49,377 nucleotides of DNA from Bacteroidales bacterium (GCA_018004645.1 JAGNBV010000013.1:1-49377), one strand, 5' to 3'; counted from the first letter of the stretch, positions 17,985 through 28,428 are shown. Numbers and translations are program-made. The notes: generated by a model not told the origin, from the letters alone.

Positions 17985-20618
17985 TTATTGTTTGCGTTGG
18001 TTTATAGCAACAAATTCCCGGGCTTTAGAGAAAACATTAGGTAGTCCGGCAGGATTTTTTCCGCCCGCTGTGGCATAAAAATCCTGTCCGCCACCACCGC
18101 CCTGAATTTCTTTGGCAAAGTCGCGGATTATTTTTGACGCATTCCATTTATTGGCTTCCACCAGGTCGTCGGAAATCATCAGGGTGATTGCAACCTTGCC
18201 TTCGCTGACATTTCCCAAAACCACAAACAGCTTGTCGATATCATTTTTCAATGAAAAGACTATGTCTTTGATGCTGGCAGCATCCACATCCACCTGCTCC
18301 GCAATGAAATTTATCCCGTCAATATTTTCAACTTTTGCCCTGAGGGTATTTTTCAATTCCTGAGCTTTTTCACGCTGAAAGCCTTCTATCTGTTTTTTCA
18401 GGGATGTATTGCTGTCTATCAAGGCGTTAACCATCGCTGGCAACTCGGCATAAGGCTTTTTCATGGCCGATTTTATCTGATTGAGGGGTTCGAGGTACTG
18501 CTGAAAAATATAATCAAAAGCCGTTTCACCCGTAATGGCCTCTATACGGCGCACACCGGCTGCCACAGCGGTTTCTTCCACAATAATAAACAGCCCTATT
18601 TGTCCTGTGGCCTGCACATGAGTACCTCCGCACAATTCACGGGAATAGTCATCGCCCACGGTTATCATGCGCACTTCGTTGCCATATTTCTCGCCAAACA
18701 GCGCGATAGCGCCCTTTTTACGGGCGTTTTCCATGGTATCTGTTTCGGCATTTACCGGGAGGTTTTCCGATATTTTTTCAAAGATCATTTTTTCAATTTT
18801 CCGTTGTTCTTCAGCCGTTACACCGGTAAAATGCGAAAAGTCGAAGCGCAGGCGCTCATCACTGACATACGACCCCTTTTGTTCCACATGGCTGCCGACC
18901 ACTTCGCGCAGGGCCTTATGCAGGAGGTGCGTGGCGGTGTGGTTGTTCTGTGTCAACCGGCGCTTTTTCAGGTCGATTTTTGCCACACAAACCGTTTCGA
19001 CATTTTTCGGGAGGGTGTTGGTCAGATGGATGATCAGGTTGTTTTCCTTTTTCGTATCGGTAACAGAAATTTTTTCGTCACCGAATTCCAGGGTTCCCCG
19101 GTCGCCTGTCTGGCCGCCTGATTCGGCATAAAAAGGTGTCTTATCCAGCACAATCTGGTATTGCTCTTTGTCTTTTACTTTTATTTTGCGGTATTTTACC
19201 ACCCGGGCTTCGCACATAGTCTGCGTATAGCCCACAAAGTCCGTTTCCTCAGCAGTATCCGCGATCACCACCCAATCTTCCTTGTCCACAACGGCGGCCT
19301 GACGTGAACGTTTTTTTTGTTCTTCCATACATTTGGCAAACTCATCCATATCCACGGTCCAGCCTTTTTCTCTGGCCATCAGTTGGGTGAGGTCCACAGG
19401 AAATCCGTAAGTATCAAACAATTCAAAGGCAAATTGTCCGTCAACCACTTTGTCATCCTTAATTTTATAATTCTCGAATTTATGAATTCCCGTATCAAGA
19501 GTCCTCAGAAAAGCCGCTTCTTCTTCGGCTATCACTTTGCCAATCAAGTCTTTTTGAGCTGGCAGTTCCGGAAACGTCTCCCCCATTTGCGACACTAACA
19601 GGGGCACCAGACTGTTGATGAAGGGTTCTTTAAATCCAAGGAAAGTATAACCATAGCGTACGGCACGACGCAAAATGCGCCTGATAACATATCCCGCCTT
19701 GTTGTTCGAAGGCAGTTGTCCGTCGGCAATGGCAAAAGCTATTGCCCGCAGATGATCGGCAATGACCCTCATGGCCACGTCTTTTGCGGTATCTTCGCCA
19801 TAACGGCAACCGGCCAGCAGGGCAATTTGCTGTATCAATGGCTGAAACACATCGGTATCGTAATTAGACCTTACCTTTTGCAAGGTCATACACAGGCGCT
19901 CAAAACCCATTCCTGTATCCACATGTTTGGCCGGCAGATTTACCAGCGACCCATCGGCTTTGCGGTTAAATTCAATAAACACCAGATTCCATATTTCAAT
20001 AACCAGCGGGTGTCCTTTGTTTACTAATTCGCGACCGCTAACTGCCAGTTTTTCCTCGTCGTTGCGCAAGTCCACATGAATTTCGGAACAGGGGCCGCAA
20101 GGACCGGTATCACCCATTTCCCAGAAGTTATCTTTTTTGGAACCCATTAATATCCTGTCAGCAGGTACAATTTTTTTCCATTGTTCATAAGCTTCCACGT
20201 CTTTTGCTAATCCCTCATGGGTGTCTCCTTCAAAAATCGTAACGTACAAAGAATCAGGATTTATCTTATATATCCCGGTCAGAAGTTCCCAGGCCCATTC
20301 GATGGCTTCCTTTTTAAAATAATCACCAAAAGACCAGTTGCCCAGCATTTCAAACATGGTATGATGATAGGTATCATGGCCAACCTCTTCCAGATCATTG
20401 TGTTTGCCCGATACTCTCAGGCATTTTTGTGTGTCGGCCACCCTTTTTTCGGGAGCAATGGAATTTCCCAAAAAATAATCTTTAAACTGGTTCATCCCCG
20501 CATTGATAAACATCAGGGTAGGATCATTCTTGACCACCATGGGAGCGGAAGGAACAATGCTATGTTGTTTTGTCTTAAAAAATTCAAGAAAAGTTTTTCT
20601 GATTTCAGCTGATTTCAT
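17985..20618 (-). CDS. alaS: Alanyl-tRNA synthetase
   Basis: An 877-residue class IIc synthetase charging tRNA-Ala. The catalytic core begins RKTFLEFFKTKQHSIVPSAP and includes MFINAGMNQFKDYFLG and the GHDTYHHTMFEMLGNWSFGD region. The editing domain has the zinc-ligand set HTATHLLH and CGGTH. The C-Ala domain carries the GGGGGQDFYATAGG segment. All expected domains are present. It is the first gene of a minus-strand run with porZ (50-bp gap), recO and the aldehyde dehydrogenase, divergent from the M23 peptidase gene. Confidence 0.98.
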   Translation of the reverse strand: MKSAEIRKTFLEFFKTKQHSIVPSAPMVVKNDPTLMFINAGMNQFKDYFLGNSIAPEKRVADTQKCLRVSGKHNDLEEVGHDTYHHTMFEMLGNWSFGDYFKKEAIEWAWELLTGIYKINPDSLYVTIFEGDTHEGLAKDVEAYEQWKKIVPADRILMGSKKDNFWEMGDTGPCGPCSEIHVDLRNDEEKLAVSGRELVNKGHPLVIEIWNLVFIEFNRKADGSLVNLPAKHVDTGMGFERLCMTLQKVRSNYDTDVFQPLIQQIALLAGCRYGEDTAKDVAMRVIADHLRAIAFAIADGQLPSNNKAGYVIRRILRRAVRYGYTFLGFKEPFINSLVPLLVSQMGETFPELPAQKDLIGKVIAEEEAAFLRTLDTGIHKFENYKIKDDKVVDGQFAFELFDTYGFPVDLTQLMAREKGWTVDMDEFAKCMEEQKKRSRQAAVVDKEDWVVIADTAEETDFVGYTQTMCEARVVKYRKIKVKDKEQYQIVLDKTPFYAESGGQTGDRGTLEFGDEKISVTDTKKENNLIIHLTNTLPKNVETVCVAKIDLKKRRLTQNNHTATHLLHKALREVVGSHVEQKGSYVSDERLRFDFSHFTGVTAEEQRKIEKMIFEKISENLPVNAETDTMENARKKGAIALFGEKYGNEVRMITVGDDYSRELCGGTHVQATGQIGLFIIVEETAVAAGVRRIEAITGETAFDYIFQQYLEPLNQIKSAMKKPYAELPAMVNALIDSNTSLKKQIEGFQREKAQELKNTLRAKVENIDGINFIAEQVDVDAASIKDIVFSLKNDIDKLFVVLGNVSEGKVAITLMISDDLVEANKWNASKIIRDFAKEIQGGGGGQDFYATAGGKNPAGLPNVFSKAREFVAINQRKQ

Positions 20619-20741
20619 GAGTTGTGTCTGTTACAGTGAATATTTGTAGATAAGTATTTGTTTTTTAATCAGTTAATCCAACAAAATGCCGGTTTAACTT
20701 TTTAATAACTCAAAAACGACTGCAAATTTAATTTTTTTTGT

Positions 20742-20749
20742 TAGCTTTG
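20742..20749 (+). promoter_or_regulatory. -7 promoter element for the M23 peptidase operon
   Basis: TAGCTTTG is a perfect TAnnTTTG element in the divergent alaS/peptidase gap, giving a leader of about 55 nt before the ATG at 20812. No clear -33 element is seen at the standard spacing. Confidence 0.45.
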
Positions 20750-20811
20750 CATTTCGTTTATAACATTTTAGCTGAATTTACGTTTAAAAGTTTTTGAACC
20801 AATTGCTGCTG

Positions 20812-21780
20812 ATGAAGAAACCAAAGTATCATTTTAACACCAAGACACTTTCGTTTGAGGAATTTAAAGGCTCTGTAAAAAACACCACGCTGCGGTTTAT
20901 TTCTATACTCACATCGGGCATGGTAATTTCTGCGGCCATCATGTTTGTACTTTTCAGTTTTGTGGATTCACCAAAAGAAAGAGCTTTGAAGCGTGAAAAT
21001 GAAAAGATGAAACTTGAATATGAGCGGCTTGGTGAACGCATGGACCAGATTTCGGCGGTACTGGCCAACATACAAAACCGTGACGACAATATTTACCGGA
21101 CAATTTTTGAAGCAGAACCCATTGATAATGCCGTACGCAAAGCCGGATACGGCGGAACAGACCGTTATAAGTCGCTGCAGGGTTACGACAACTCCGAAAT
21201 TATGAAAGACGCCGCCATGCGGTTGGATCAGATTTCGCGGCAAATGTACATTCAGTCGAAATCCTTTGATGAAATTGTGGCCATCGCCAAAAACAAGGAG
21301 AAGATGCTTTCCTGCATCCCCGCCATACAGCCGGTATCAAAGAAAAGATCTACTATCATTTCGGGTTATGGGTACAGGATTCACCCCATTTACAAAACCT
21401 CGCGCATGCACACGGGTATAGATTTTATGGCCCGGACAGGAACCCCTGTTTATGCTACCGGCGACGGAATGGTGATTGACCCCAAAGGAAACCAAAGCGG
21501 CTACGGCATTGTATGTGTGATTAATCACGGTTATGGATACCAGTCCTTATATGCGCACATGAGTAAAATGATTGTGAAGCCGGGTGCAAAAGTAAAACGG
21601 GGACAGGTCATCGGATATGTTGGCAGCACCGGCCTGTCGGTAGCTCCGCATTGCCATTATGAGATTATCAAAAACGGCGTAAAAATAAATCCTGTAAACT
21701 TTTTCTATAACGACCTGACACCCCAGGAATATGAAAAAGTAATCGAACAGGCCTCCATACTGAACCAGGCGCTGTCGTAA
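20812..21780 (+). CDS. M23-family (LytM) metallopeptidase, membrane anchored
   Basis: A 322-residue periplasmic peptidoglycan endopeptidase-type protein. I start at the ATG at 20812 (MKKPKYHFNTKTLSFEEF); a TTG at 20794 is open in frame but gives an untypical N-terminus. One transmembrane segment lies near residues 30-50, followed by a coiled coil (residues about 55-85). The M23 domain has HTGID with H200 and D204 and the HCH pair H280/H282, the complete zinc and catalytic set, so the enzyme should be active. Divergent from alaS, an arrangement I associate with Bacteroidota, and followed after 19 bp by the YfhO-type gene. A cell-wall remodelling role is inferred. Confidence 0.93.
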   Translation: MKKPKYHFNTKTLSFEEFKGSVKNTTLRFISILTSGMVISAAIMFVLFSFVDSPKERALKRENEKMKLEYERLGERMDQISAVLANIQNRDDNIYRTIFEAEPIDNAVRKAGYGGTDRYKSLQGYDNSEIMKDAAMRLDQISRQMYIQSKSFDEIVAIAKNKEKMLSCIPAIQPVSKKRSTIISGYGYRIHPIYKTSRMHTGIDFMARTGTPVYATGDGMVIDPKGNQSGYGIVCVINHGYGYQSLYAHMSKMIVKPGAKVKRGQVIGYVGSTGLSVAPHCHYEIIKNGVKINPVNFFYNDLTPQEYEKVIEQASILNQALS

Positions 21781-21799
21781 CAACCTTATTCCCCCTTTT

Positions 21800-24001
21800 A
21801 TGAACCGTAAGTTTTTGAAAATAAACGGGGGAAACCTTCATAAGGAACGATTTTCCGAATTAAAAATTTACTTATTTCTTCTTGTAATAATTATTGTCGG
21901 GTATTATCAGGTAGCCTTGTTTATACACCCCCTGAAATGGGATATGATCGATCAGGCTTATCCTTACAGGTATTATATTGGCGAATGCCTGCGTCACGGT
22001 TTTTTTCCCTACTGGTTGCCCTACCAGCAACTGGGCATCCCCGTTTGTGCCGATCCTCAGAGCGGTGTATGGTATCCCATAACATGGATTTTCGGTTTTT
22101 TTGCCGGATATAATATTTATTCACTTTCGGCGGAATATATGCTGCATGTTTTTCTGGCTGCTGCCGGATTTTATATGCTTGGCAAAAATCTGGGGTTATC
22201 AAAAGCAACGGCTTTTATTGTGGCCGTTAGTTACGCATTCAGCGGATTTATCATAGGCAATTCGCAACATCTTTACTACATCATTGCAGCCGCCTGGATA
22301 CCTTTTATTTTGAACAGCTATCTGCTGTTAATTAAGCGCAATAAAGTTATTTATGCGCTGGCCACTGCCTTATTTGCCTACCTGCTTACCACCGGCGGGC
22401 ATCCGGCCTTCTGGATTATTCTTTTTTATCATGTGGTTGCCATATTTATTATTTATTCGGCCACCCTGTTGTTTAAAAAAGGTAATACCCAACCACGGAG
22501 TCGTTTTTTTATGCTGAACCTGGTTGCAATTGGCACTTATGTCCTGTTGGTTCTATCCTATTTTGTTTCTGTTTTTTATAATCAGGATCAGGTAGGCAGG
22601 CTGGGAGGCACCACGCTGGAAGATGCGCTGTCGGGAGCTTTCACACCGCAAAGCGCCCTGTCGTTTGTGGCTCCTTATGCTGTTACTGCAAACACAGAGT
22701 TTCTGAAAACGGATATTTCAATGGCCAATGCCTACTTCGGAATTTTTGCGCTGGCATTTTTTGTTTTGTATTTCTTTCATAAAAGATCAAAATTATCCAT
22801 AGTGATTTTAATCGCCGGCGTACTCAACCTGCTGGCTTCCCTTGGGAGTTATGTGCCAGTGCGCGCTTTCCTGTACCATTATGTCCCCTTTATGGACTAT
22901 TTTCGTTTTCCTTCCGTTTTCAGGTATTTCGCCATCGTCGCATTTTTGTTGATTGCAGGCTTTTCGATGCAGGCTTTTTTCGAAAAAAAAGACAAGAAAC
23001 TCATTTACCTCATCATTGCGCTTATTATTGTTTTCATATCTTCGGCTATCCTTTTAAGAACCACCGGTTATCTTAACCTGAAAAATATTGCCCTGAAGCT
23101 TGCCTGGGAATATCCCAACGATACCGGAGTATGGCAGCGATTGGCTTTTCAGTTGCTCATTCAGGCCGGATGGCTGATGCTGTTCCTGTTGGCCCTGCGG
23201 TTTTTAAAAGTTAAAGCGACCTACCTGGTGCTGGCTTTTGTCGTGCTCGACATGTTTTCTGTCGCGATGCTCAACTCCAGAAGCACAGTATATTCAGAGA
23301 ACCTGAAAAGCGCTGAAATCCGAAATTTTGAAAAACAAAACTTTGTAAAAGGCTTTCCCATCCCCAACCTGCCTATCAGCCGGTGTTCCGATTCATCGGG
23401 ATATTATGAGCACTATTGGCGCAACCTGAGTATTTTTTATAAGAGGCCTGCTTATGACGGATACAATCCTTTTCAGATAAAAAATAATGTCCGGCTGGTG
23501 GATTATCAGACTGCATTTTTCAAAACCATAAAAAAGAACAAGTTGTTTTATTTTGCCGACACCCTGATAAATGGCTTCGACAGCATTACAGCAGCAACGT
23601 CCGGCACACCCGGCATGGTATTTACCGAGTGCAACTTTCCCGGTATAAAACGCCATATAAATAATACCGGAAAAATCAATATCACCGGATATTCGCCGAA
23701 CAGGGTCGAGGCGATGGTTGAATGCAGCGACAGCAGTTTATTGGTGTTTTTTCAAAATTACAATAAGGGTTGGGTGGCCACAATCAACAATACTCCTGTT
23801 GAAATCCAAAGAGCGAATCTTACGTTGAATGCCCTGGTTGTACCTCCCGGAAAAAATGAAATAACCTTCAGCTACAGGCCTTTGCCGGTGATAACAGCAC
23901 GGTATGTGTCGTTGGGGGCCCTTATGTTTGTGTTGGGCTTTATCGTTTTATTAATAGTAAAACATAAGGCCTTGCCAAAAGAACTAAATCCGCCGAAATA
24001 A
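21800..24001 (+). CDS. YfhO-family multi-pass membrane protein (GT-C-like)
   Basis: A 733-residue protein with about a dozen hydrophobic segments. The first loop contains KWDMIDQAYPYRYYIGECLR and PYWLPYQQLGIPVCADPQSG, the signature of YfhO-type proteins, which belong to the GT-C glycosyltransferase fold and are linked to sugar transfer from lipid carriers. The conserved TTGGHPAFW follows. A large extracytoplasmic domain is near residues 500-700, then a last helix and a basic tail. It is co-transcribed with the M23 peptidase (19-bp gap), hinting at an envelope role. Donor and acceptor are unknown. Confidence 0.85.
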   Translation: MNRKFLKINGGNLHKERFSELKIYLFLLVIIIVGYYQVALFIHPLKWDMIDQAYPYRYYIGECLRHGFFPYWLPYQQLGIPVCADPQSGVWYPITWIFGFFAGYNIYSLSAEYMLHVFLAAAGFYMLGKNLGLSKATAFIVAVSYAFSGFIIGNSQHLYYIIAAAWIPFILNSYLLLIKRNKVIYALATALFAYLLTTGGHPAFWIILFYHVVAIFIIYSATLLFKKGNTQPRSRFFMLNLVAIGTYVLLVLSYFVSVFYNQDQVGRLGGTTLEDALSGAFTPQSALSFVAPYAVTANTEFLKTDISMANAYFGIFALAFFVLYFFHKRSKLSIVILIAGVLNLLASLGSYVPVRAFLYHYVPFMDYFRFPSVFRYFAIVAFLLIAGFSMQAFFEKKDKKLIYLIIALIIVFISSAILLRTTGYLNLKNIALKLAWEYPNDTGVWQRLAFQLLIQAGWLMLFLLALRFLKVKATYLVLAFVVLDMFSVAMLNSRSTVYSENLKSAEIRNFEKQNFVKGFPIPNLPISRCSDSSGYYEHYWRNLSIFYKRPAYDGYNPFQIKNNVRLVDYQTAFFKTIKKNKLFYFADTLINGFDSITAATSGTPGMVFTECNFPGIKRHINNTGKINITGYSPNRVEAMVECSDSSLLVFFQNYNKGWVATINNTPVEIQRANLTLNALVVPPGKNEITFSYRPLPVITARYVSLGALMFVLGFIVLLIVKHKALPKELNPPK

Positions 24002-24023
24002 GTTTGTTAAGCAATTTCCGGAT

Positions 24024-24608
24024 CTAAAACCGGTGTCTCTTACATCCCATATACCGCGAGGTATAATAAGGACTGGAATTGTATTTCTCGATTATCACCC
24101 CGCTCATGCAGGTAGAGTGCATCATAGTTACCTGTCCCGAATCGGCTTTAATAATCAGCGCCACGTGCCCAACACTTGAGGATTTTCTGCTTCTGCCTTT
24201 GAAAAAGATAAAATCTCCCTTGCGGGCTTCTTTTAAATCCACTTTTTCGCCCAAAGTTGACATGGCTGAAGAAGAATGAGGGAACTTATACCCATACTTG
24301 CCAAAAATATAGGACACATAGCCGGAACAGTCGAAACCTGCCGGTGATTGTCCGTGGGCTTTGTACCTTAATCCCAGAAATTTTTTCCCGAAATTTATCA
24401 CGCTGTCTATCACCGCTTCGTTATAATCGGCGGTTTTCAGGGAATCGGACGCAATGGTATCGCCCGCAGCAGCGAAAATAGAATCGTTGTTCTGATAAAC
24501 TTCGCCCGGCTCACTGTGAATAGTGGGTATAAGCATAACCATAAAGGCCGCAAACAGCAAATTCAGCACATATTCTATTTTTATTTTCCGTTGCATCAAC
24601 TTTTTCAT
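24024..24608 (-). CDS. NlpC/P60 (C40) family cysteine peptidase
   Basis: A 194-residue protein with an N-terminal hydrophobic signal or anchor (residues 12-30), a short linker, and an NlpC/P60 domain from residue 65. The catalytic cysteine is C94 in GFDCSGYVS, with H148 in VGHVALI and a third polar position at H164 in MMHSTCMSG. Such enzymes cleave within the stem peptides of peptidoglycan. The spacing and KGDFIFFKG are typical, so it should be active. It converges on the YfhO-type gene with 22 bp between stops and lies 116 bp downstream of the permease gene, so it may have its own promoter. Confidence 0.93.
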   Translation of the reverse strand: MKKLMQRKIKIEYVLNLLFAAFMVMLIPTIHSEPGEVYQNNDSIFAAAGDTIASDSLKTADYNEAVIDSVINFGKKFLGLRYKAHGQSPAGFDCSGYVSYIFGKYGYKFPHSSSAMSTLGEKVDLKEARKGDFIFFKGRSRKSSSVGHVALIIKADSGQVTMMHSTCMSGVIIEKYNSSPYYTSRYMGCKRHRF

Positions 24609-24724
24609 TAAGGAATATCTTCCTTATCACCTGTGAAACCATGAATTATAGCCTCAAACAGGAACAACATACAAAGTGTTGCAGGACAAAGATATACAAA
24701 AGTTTTTTACCGACCAAATTTTTT

Positions 24725-26464
24725 TTATGTTTCTGTTTTTGTGAGACGGCTATGGTGGTATCCGTATAGAAAATACAAAACCAGTCCCACCACCAGCCAA
24801 ATCAAAAAACGAAGCCAGTTAGTAATACCCAATTCAGTCATGAGATAAAAATTTGTAAGCAATCCCAGCACCGGTATAAGGGAAAATTGCCGCACCACGG
24901 CAAAAACACTCAGCACCAGGGCCACCACGATAAAGATCAACAAAGGTATCTGCTCCATCATGATATGCCATTCGGTGTACATGTCGAGTGATAAAAAGTT
25001 TTCAAAAAAAGTTTTATTCAGCAGGTAAACGGCCAGCAACACGCCTATCCACACCAGCGGAAGCAAATACCTGGAATTCAAATAAGGTATTTTAAATCCT
25101 TTTGTGTTTGCCGCAAACTTTTTGCGTGCAGGGTTATCCATTATCAGCACGCCTCCCGACACGAGAACAAAGGCAAAGAGCGTTCCGATACTGGTAAGGT
25201 CGGTAACTTCGGTGAGGTTCAGAAACAAGGTGGGGATGGCTACAAGTATTCCGGCTACTACCGAAGAAAAAGCCGGTGTTTTGTATTTGGGATGCAATTT
25301 TGAGAATCTTTTTGGCAATAGGCCGTCGCGGCTCATGCTCATCCAGATGCGGGGCTGCCCCAATTGAAAAACCAGCAGCACACTGGCCATAGAAATTACC
25401 GCGCTGACTGCAATAAGCCCCGAAAAACCCGACAGGTTGATCCGTGCAAACACATAAGCCAGCGGGTCGCCCACAGCCAGCTCATAATAAGGAGCCATAC
25501 CGGTAAGTACCAGGCTGATTAATATGTACAGCACAGTAGAAATCAGCAGCGATAACAGTATGGCCCGCGGCAGGTCTTTTTGAGGCCTTTTGCACTCTTC
25601 GGCTGTGGTTGAAATAGCGTCAAAACCTATATAAGCAAAAAACACCGCTGCCACACCTTTCAGCACCCCCGACACACCATTGGGAGCAAAAGGACTCCAG
25701 TTTTCAGGGTTCACATAAAAAATCCCCACGCCAAGAAACAGCAATAAGATAAAAATTTTTAATGCAACCATCAGGTTGCTCGCAATTTTTGATTCACGTA
25801 TGCCAATATATACTAATGTGGAAATAAACACCACGATACAAAACGCGGGGATGTCGGCAATAATTTTTATTCCAAAAACTTCCGGTGCCGTGGTCCAGGC
25901 ATCATACGCATCACGCATCCCCGAGGTCATGGATTCAAGGGCGGCCCCTGAAGAAAGTTGTTCCACCACAGCATGATAGCCGCGGGAGGCACTGAGGTAA
26001 TCGATGGCAAGAAAAGACGGAATGTGGATATTAATTCCCTTGCACATGCCAACAAAGTAGTCGGACCAGGAAATGGCCACCGCAATGTTCCCTACGGCAT
26101 ATTCCATAATCAGGTCCCAGCCTATGATCCAGGCTATAAGCTCACCGAAACTCGCGTAGGCGTATGTATATGCGCTGCCACTGATGGGAATAACGGAGGC
26201 AAAACGGGCATAACATAAGCCCGACAAACCGCAAGCCAGGGCCGTAAAAACGAACAGCAGCGACACAGCCGGTCCTCCGTTGGCTGCAGCGTTGCCTATG
26301 GTGCTGAAAATGCCCGCCCCGATGATAGCGGCAATACCGAGTGCCGTAAGATCCACCACATTCAGGTTTTTCTTCAGCCGCTGGGAGTCAGGCGACACAC
26401 TGTCGGCATGACGAATAATATCATCTATGGATTTTTTACGGAAGAGGTTGGTAAAATTGGTCAT
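24725..26464 (-). CDS. APC-family amino acid permease
   Basis: A 579-residue inner-membrane transporter with 12 or more hydrophobic segments. The first helix carries the APC substrate-binding motif (LTALGIAAIIGAGIFSTIG) and the helix 6 region has VFFAYIGFDAISTTAEECK, as in cationic amino acid transporters of the CAT/YfnA branch. The extra C-terminal helices and the length also fit that branch. Substrate is not determinable; a cationic or broad amino acid role is inferred. It follows dxs by 77 bp on the same strand, with no functional link evident. Confidence 0.92.
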   Translation of the reverse strand: MTNFTNLFRKKSIDDIIRHADSVSPDSQRLKKNLNVVDLTALGIAAIIGAGIFSTIGNAAANGGPAVSLLFVFTALACGLSGLCYARFASVIPISGSAYTYAYASFGELIAWIIGWDLIMEYAVGNIAVAISWSDYFVGMCKGINIHIPSFLAIDYLSASRGYHAVVEQLSSGAALESMTSGMRDAYDAWTTAPEVFGIKIIADIPAFCIVVFISTLVYIGIRESKIASNLMVALKIFILLLFLGVGIFYVNPENWSPFAPNGVSGVLKGVAAVFFAYIGFDAISTTAEECKRPQKDLPRAILLSLLISTVLYILISLVLTGMAPYYELAVGDPLAYVFARINLSGFSGLIAVSAVISMASVLLVFQLGQPRIWMSMSRDGLLPKRFSKLHPKYKTPAFSSVVAGILVAIPTLFLNLTEVTDLTSIGTLFAFVLVSGGVLIMDNPARKKFAANTKGFKIPYLNSRYLLPLVWIGVLLAVYLLNKTFFENFLSLDMYTEWHIMMEQIPLLIFIVVALVLSVFAVVRQFSLIPVLGLLTNFYLMTELGITNWLRFLIWLVVGLVLYFLYGYHHSRLTKTET

Positions 26465-26541
26465 TGATTTGATTTACCGAATTAACCGGGCAGCTGACAA
26501 GATACCGGCACAAAAGTAAACCGATCCGGGAAAAAATCAAA

Positions 26542-28428
26542 TTATTTTGTTTTGAACAACTTTTTTGCTGTTTCAAAAATACTGTGTTCGTCGTAGCCAC
26601 ATTCCGCATAAAGCTGATCCAGTGTCCCCTGCTCTACAAAACGATCGGGAACCCCCAGTTTCACAATTTCGGCTTCATAATGGTGCTGATTCATAAACTC
26701 GGTAACCGCCGTGCCCAGGCCGCCCACTACGGTGCCATCCTCTACTGTGATGATTTTTTTATGTTGCCGGAAAACTTCATGCAACAGCGATTCGTCGATA
26801 GGTTTTAAAAAGCGGATATCATACAGTGCCGGAAAAATATTTTCGGCATGCAGCCTGTTGATAGCATCAGCCACCACATTACCCACATGCCCTATGCTGA
26901 TAAACGCGATATCCTGCCCTTCCAGGATTTTTCGTCCCTTGCCTATTTCAATTTGCTGAAAAGGCGTTTCCCAGTAATCCATAACGCCCGTGCACCGCGG
27001 ATAGCGGATTGCAAAAGGCTGTTCAACATATTGAGCTGTATATAAAAGGTTGCGTAACTCTTCTTCGTTCATAGGTGCCGAAACAATCATTCCGGGAATG
27101 CACCGGAGGTAGGCAAGGTCGAAAGCGCCGTGATGGGTGGCGCCGTCTTCGCCCACCAGACCGCCCCTGTCGATACAAAACACCACATGAAGTTTTTGCA
27201 GGGCTACATCGTGTATGATTTGGTCGTAAGCGCGTTGCAAAAAACTTGAATAAATATTACAGTAAGGTATCATCCCCTGCACAGCCATCCCTGCCGAAAA
27301 AGTAACGGCATGCTGTTCAGCAATACCCACATCAAAAGTACGTTCCGGGAACTTTGCCATCATCATATTCATAGAACATCCGGTAAGCATGGCTGGGGTT
27401 ACGCCGACAATTTTCGGGTTTTGCCCGGCTAGTTTCACCAGCGTTTTCCCGAAAACAACCTGATAGCGTGTCCGTTTATTGCCGCAGGGTCTTTCCACAT
27501 TGATGCCGGTATCGGGGTCGAACATTCCGGGGGCATGGAAACGTGTCTGATCCTTTTCGGCCCAAGTAAAACCCTTACCTTTTACGGTAATGCAATGCAA
27601 TATTTTGGGGCCCCTTATATCTTTTATATAGTTGAAAAGCTTTACCAGCCGCACCACATCATGTCCGTCCACGGGGCCGAAATAGCGAAAACCCAGCGAT
27701 TCGAACAGGTTGCTCTGCCTGACAATGGCCGATTTGATGGCACCGAGCAACTTGTTTATCAGCTTACGGAGGGTTTTGCCTGTAATTATATTCCAGATAT
27801 TAAGCTTCAGTTTATTGTAAATAGGTGAAGTGGTAATGTTGGTCAGATATTCCTTTAATGCCCCTACATTTTTATCGATGGCAATACCGTTATCGTTCAG
27901 CACTACCAGCAGGTTGGATTTTGCCACGCCGGTATGGTTCAGGGCTTCAAAAGCCATGCCTCCGGTCATCGAGCCGTCGCCTATCAGTGCAATATGGTGC
28001 CTGTCTTTTTCGCCTTTCATCACCGAGGCTACCGCCATACCTAATGCGGCAGAGATAGACGTGGAGGAATGACCGACACCAAAGGCATCAAATTCACTTT
28101 CGGACATGCGCGGATACCCGCTGAGACCTTTGTACATGCGGTTGGTATGAAAAAGGTCTTTGCGTCCGGTAAGTATTTTGTGTGTATAGGCCTGATGTCC
28201 CACATCAAAAACCAGCTTGTCGTAAGGCGTATTAAACACATAGTGCAAGGCTACTGTAAGTTCTATGGTACCCAGGTTGGCGCCCAGGTGTCCCGGATTC
28301 AACGACGTGGAATCAATGATAAACTGCCTCAGGTCTTCGCACAAAGCCGGCAACTGTTCTACCTTGAGTTTTCTAAGATCTTCAACGGAATTAATTCCCG
28401 AAAGTATTTCCCCTTGTTTTATTATCAT
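26542..28428 (-). CDS. dxs: 1-Deoxy-D-xylulose-5-phosphate synthase
   Basis: Condenses pyruvate with glyceraldehyde 3-phosphate in the first step of the MEP isoprenoid pathway; the product also feeds thiamine and pyridoxal synthesis. The 628-residue thiamine-diphosphate enzyme has the GDGSMTGGMAFEALNH cofactor motif followed by LNDN, the VGHQAYTHKILTGR segment, the central-domain VGIAEQHAVTFSAGMA and DRGGLVGEDGATHHGAFDLA. The C-terminal transketolase domain has VEDGTVVGGLGTAV. All expected parts are present at usual length. It is divergent from asnS across a 182-bp AT-rich gap. Confidence 0.97.
   Translation of the reverse strand: MIIKQGEILSGINSVEDLRKLKVEQLPALCEDLRQFIIDSTSLNPGHLGANLGTIELTVALHYVFNTPYDKLVFDVGHQAYTHKILTGRKDLFHTNRMYKGLSGYPRMSESEFDAFGVGHSSTSISAALGMAVASVMKGEKDRHHIALIGDGSMTGGMAFEALNHTGVAKSNLLVVLNDNGIAIDKNVGALKEYLTNITTSPIYNKLKLNIWNIITGKTLRKLINKLLGAIKSAIVRQSNLFESLGFRYFGPVDGHDVVRLVKLFNYIKDIRGPKILHCITVKGKGFTWAEKDQTRFHAPGMFDPDTGINVERPCGNKRTRYQVVFGKTLVKLAGQNPKIVGVTPAMLTGCSMNMMMAKFPERTFDVGIAEQHAVTFSAGMAVQGMIPYCNIYSSFLQRAYDQIIHDVALQKLHVVFCIDRGGLVGEDGATHHGAFDLAYLRCIPGMIVSAPMNEEELRNLLYTAQYVEQPFAIRYPRCTGVMDYWETPFQQIEIGKGRKILEGQDIAFISIGHVGNVVADAINRLHAENIFPALYDIRFLKPIDESLLHEVFRQHKKIITVEDGTVVGGLGTAVTEFMNQHHYEAEIVKLGVPDRFVEQGTLDQLYAECGYDEHSIFETAKKLFKTK

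Noticed and set aside
18600..19131. Long plus-strand frames inside alaS, and similar antisense frames inside lysS, recO, asnS and the M4 gene
   Set aside because: They are shadows of well-supported genes on the other strand and show no independent motifs.
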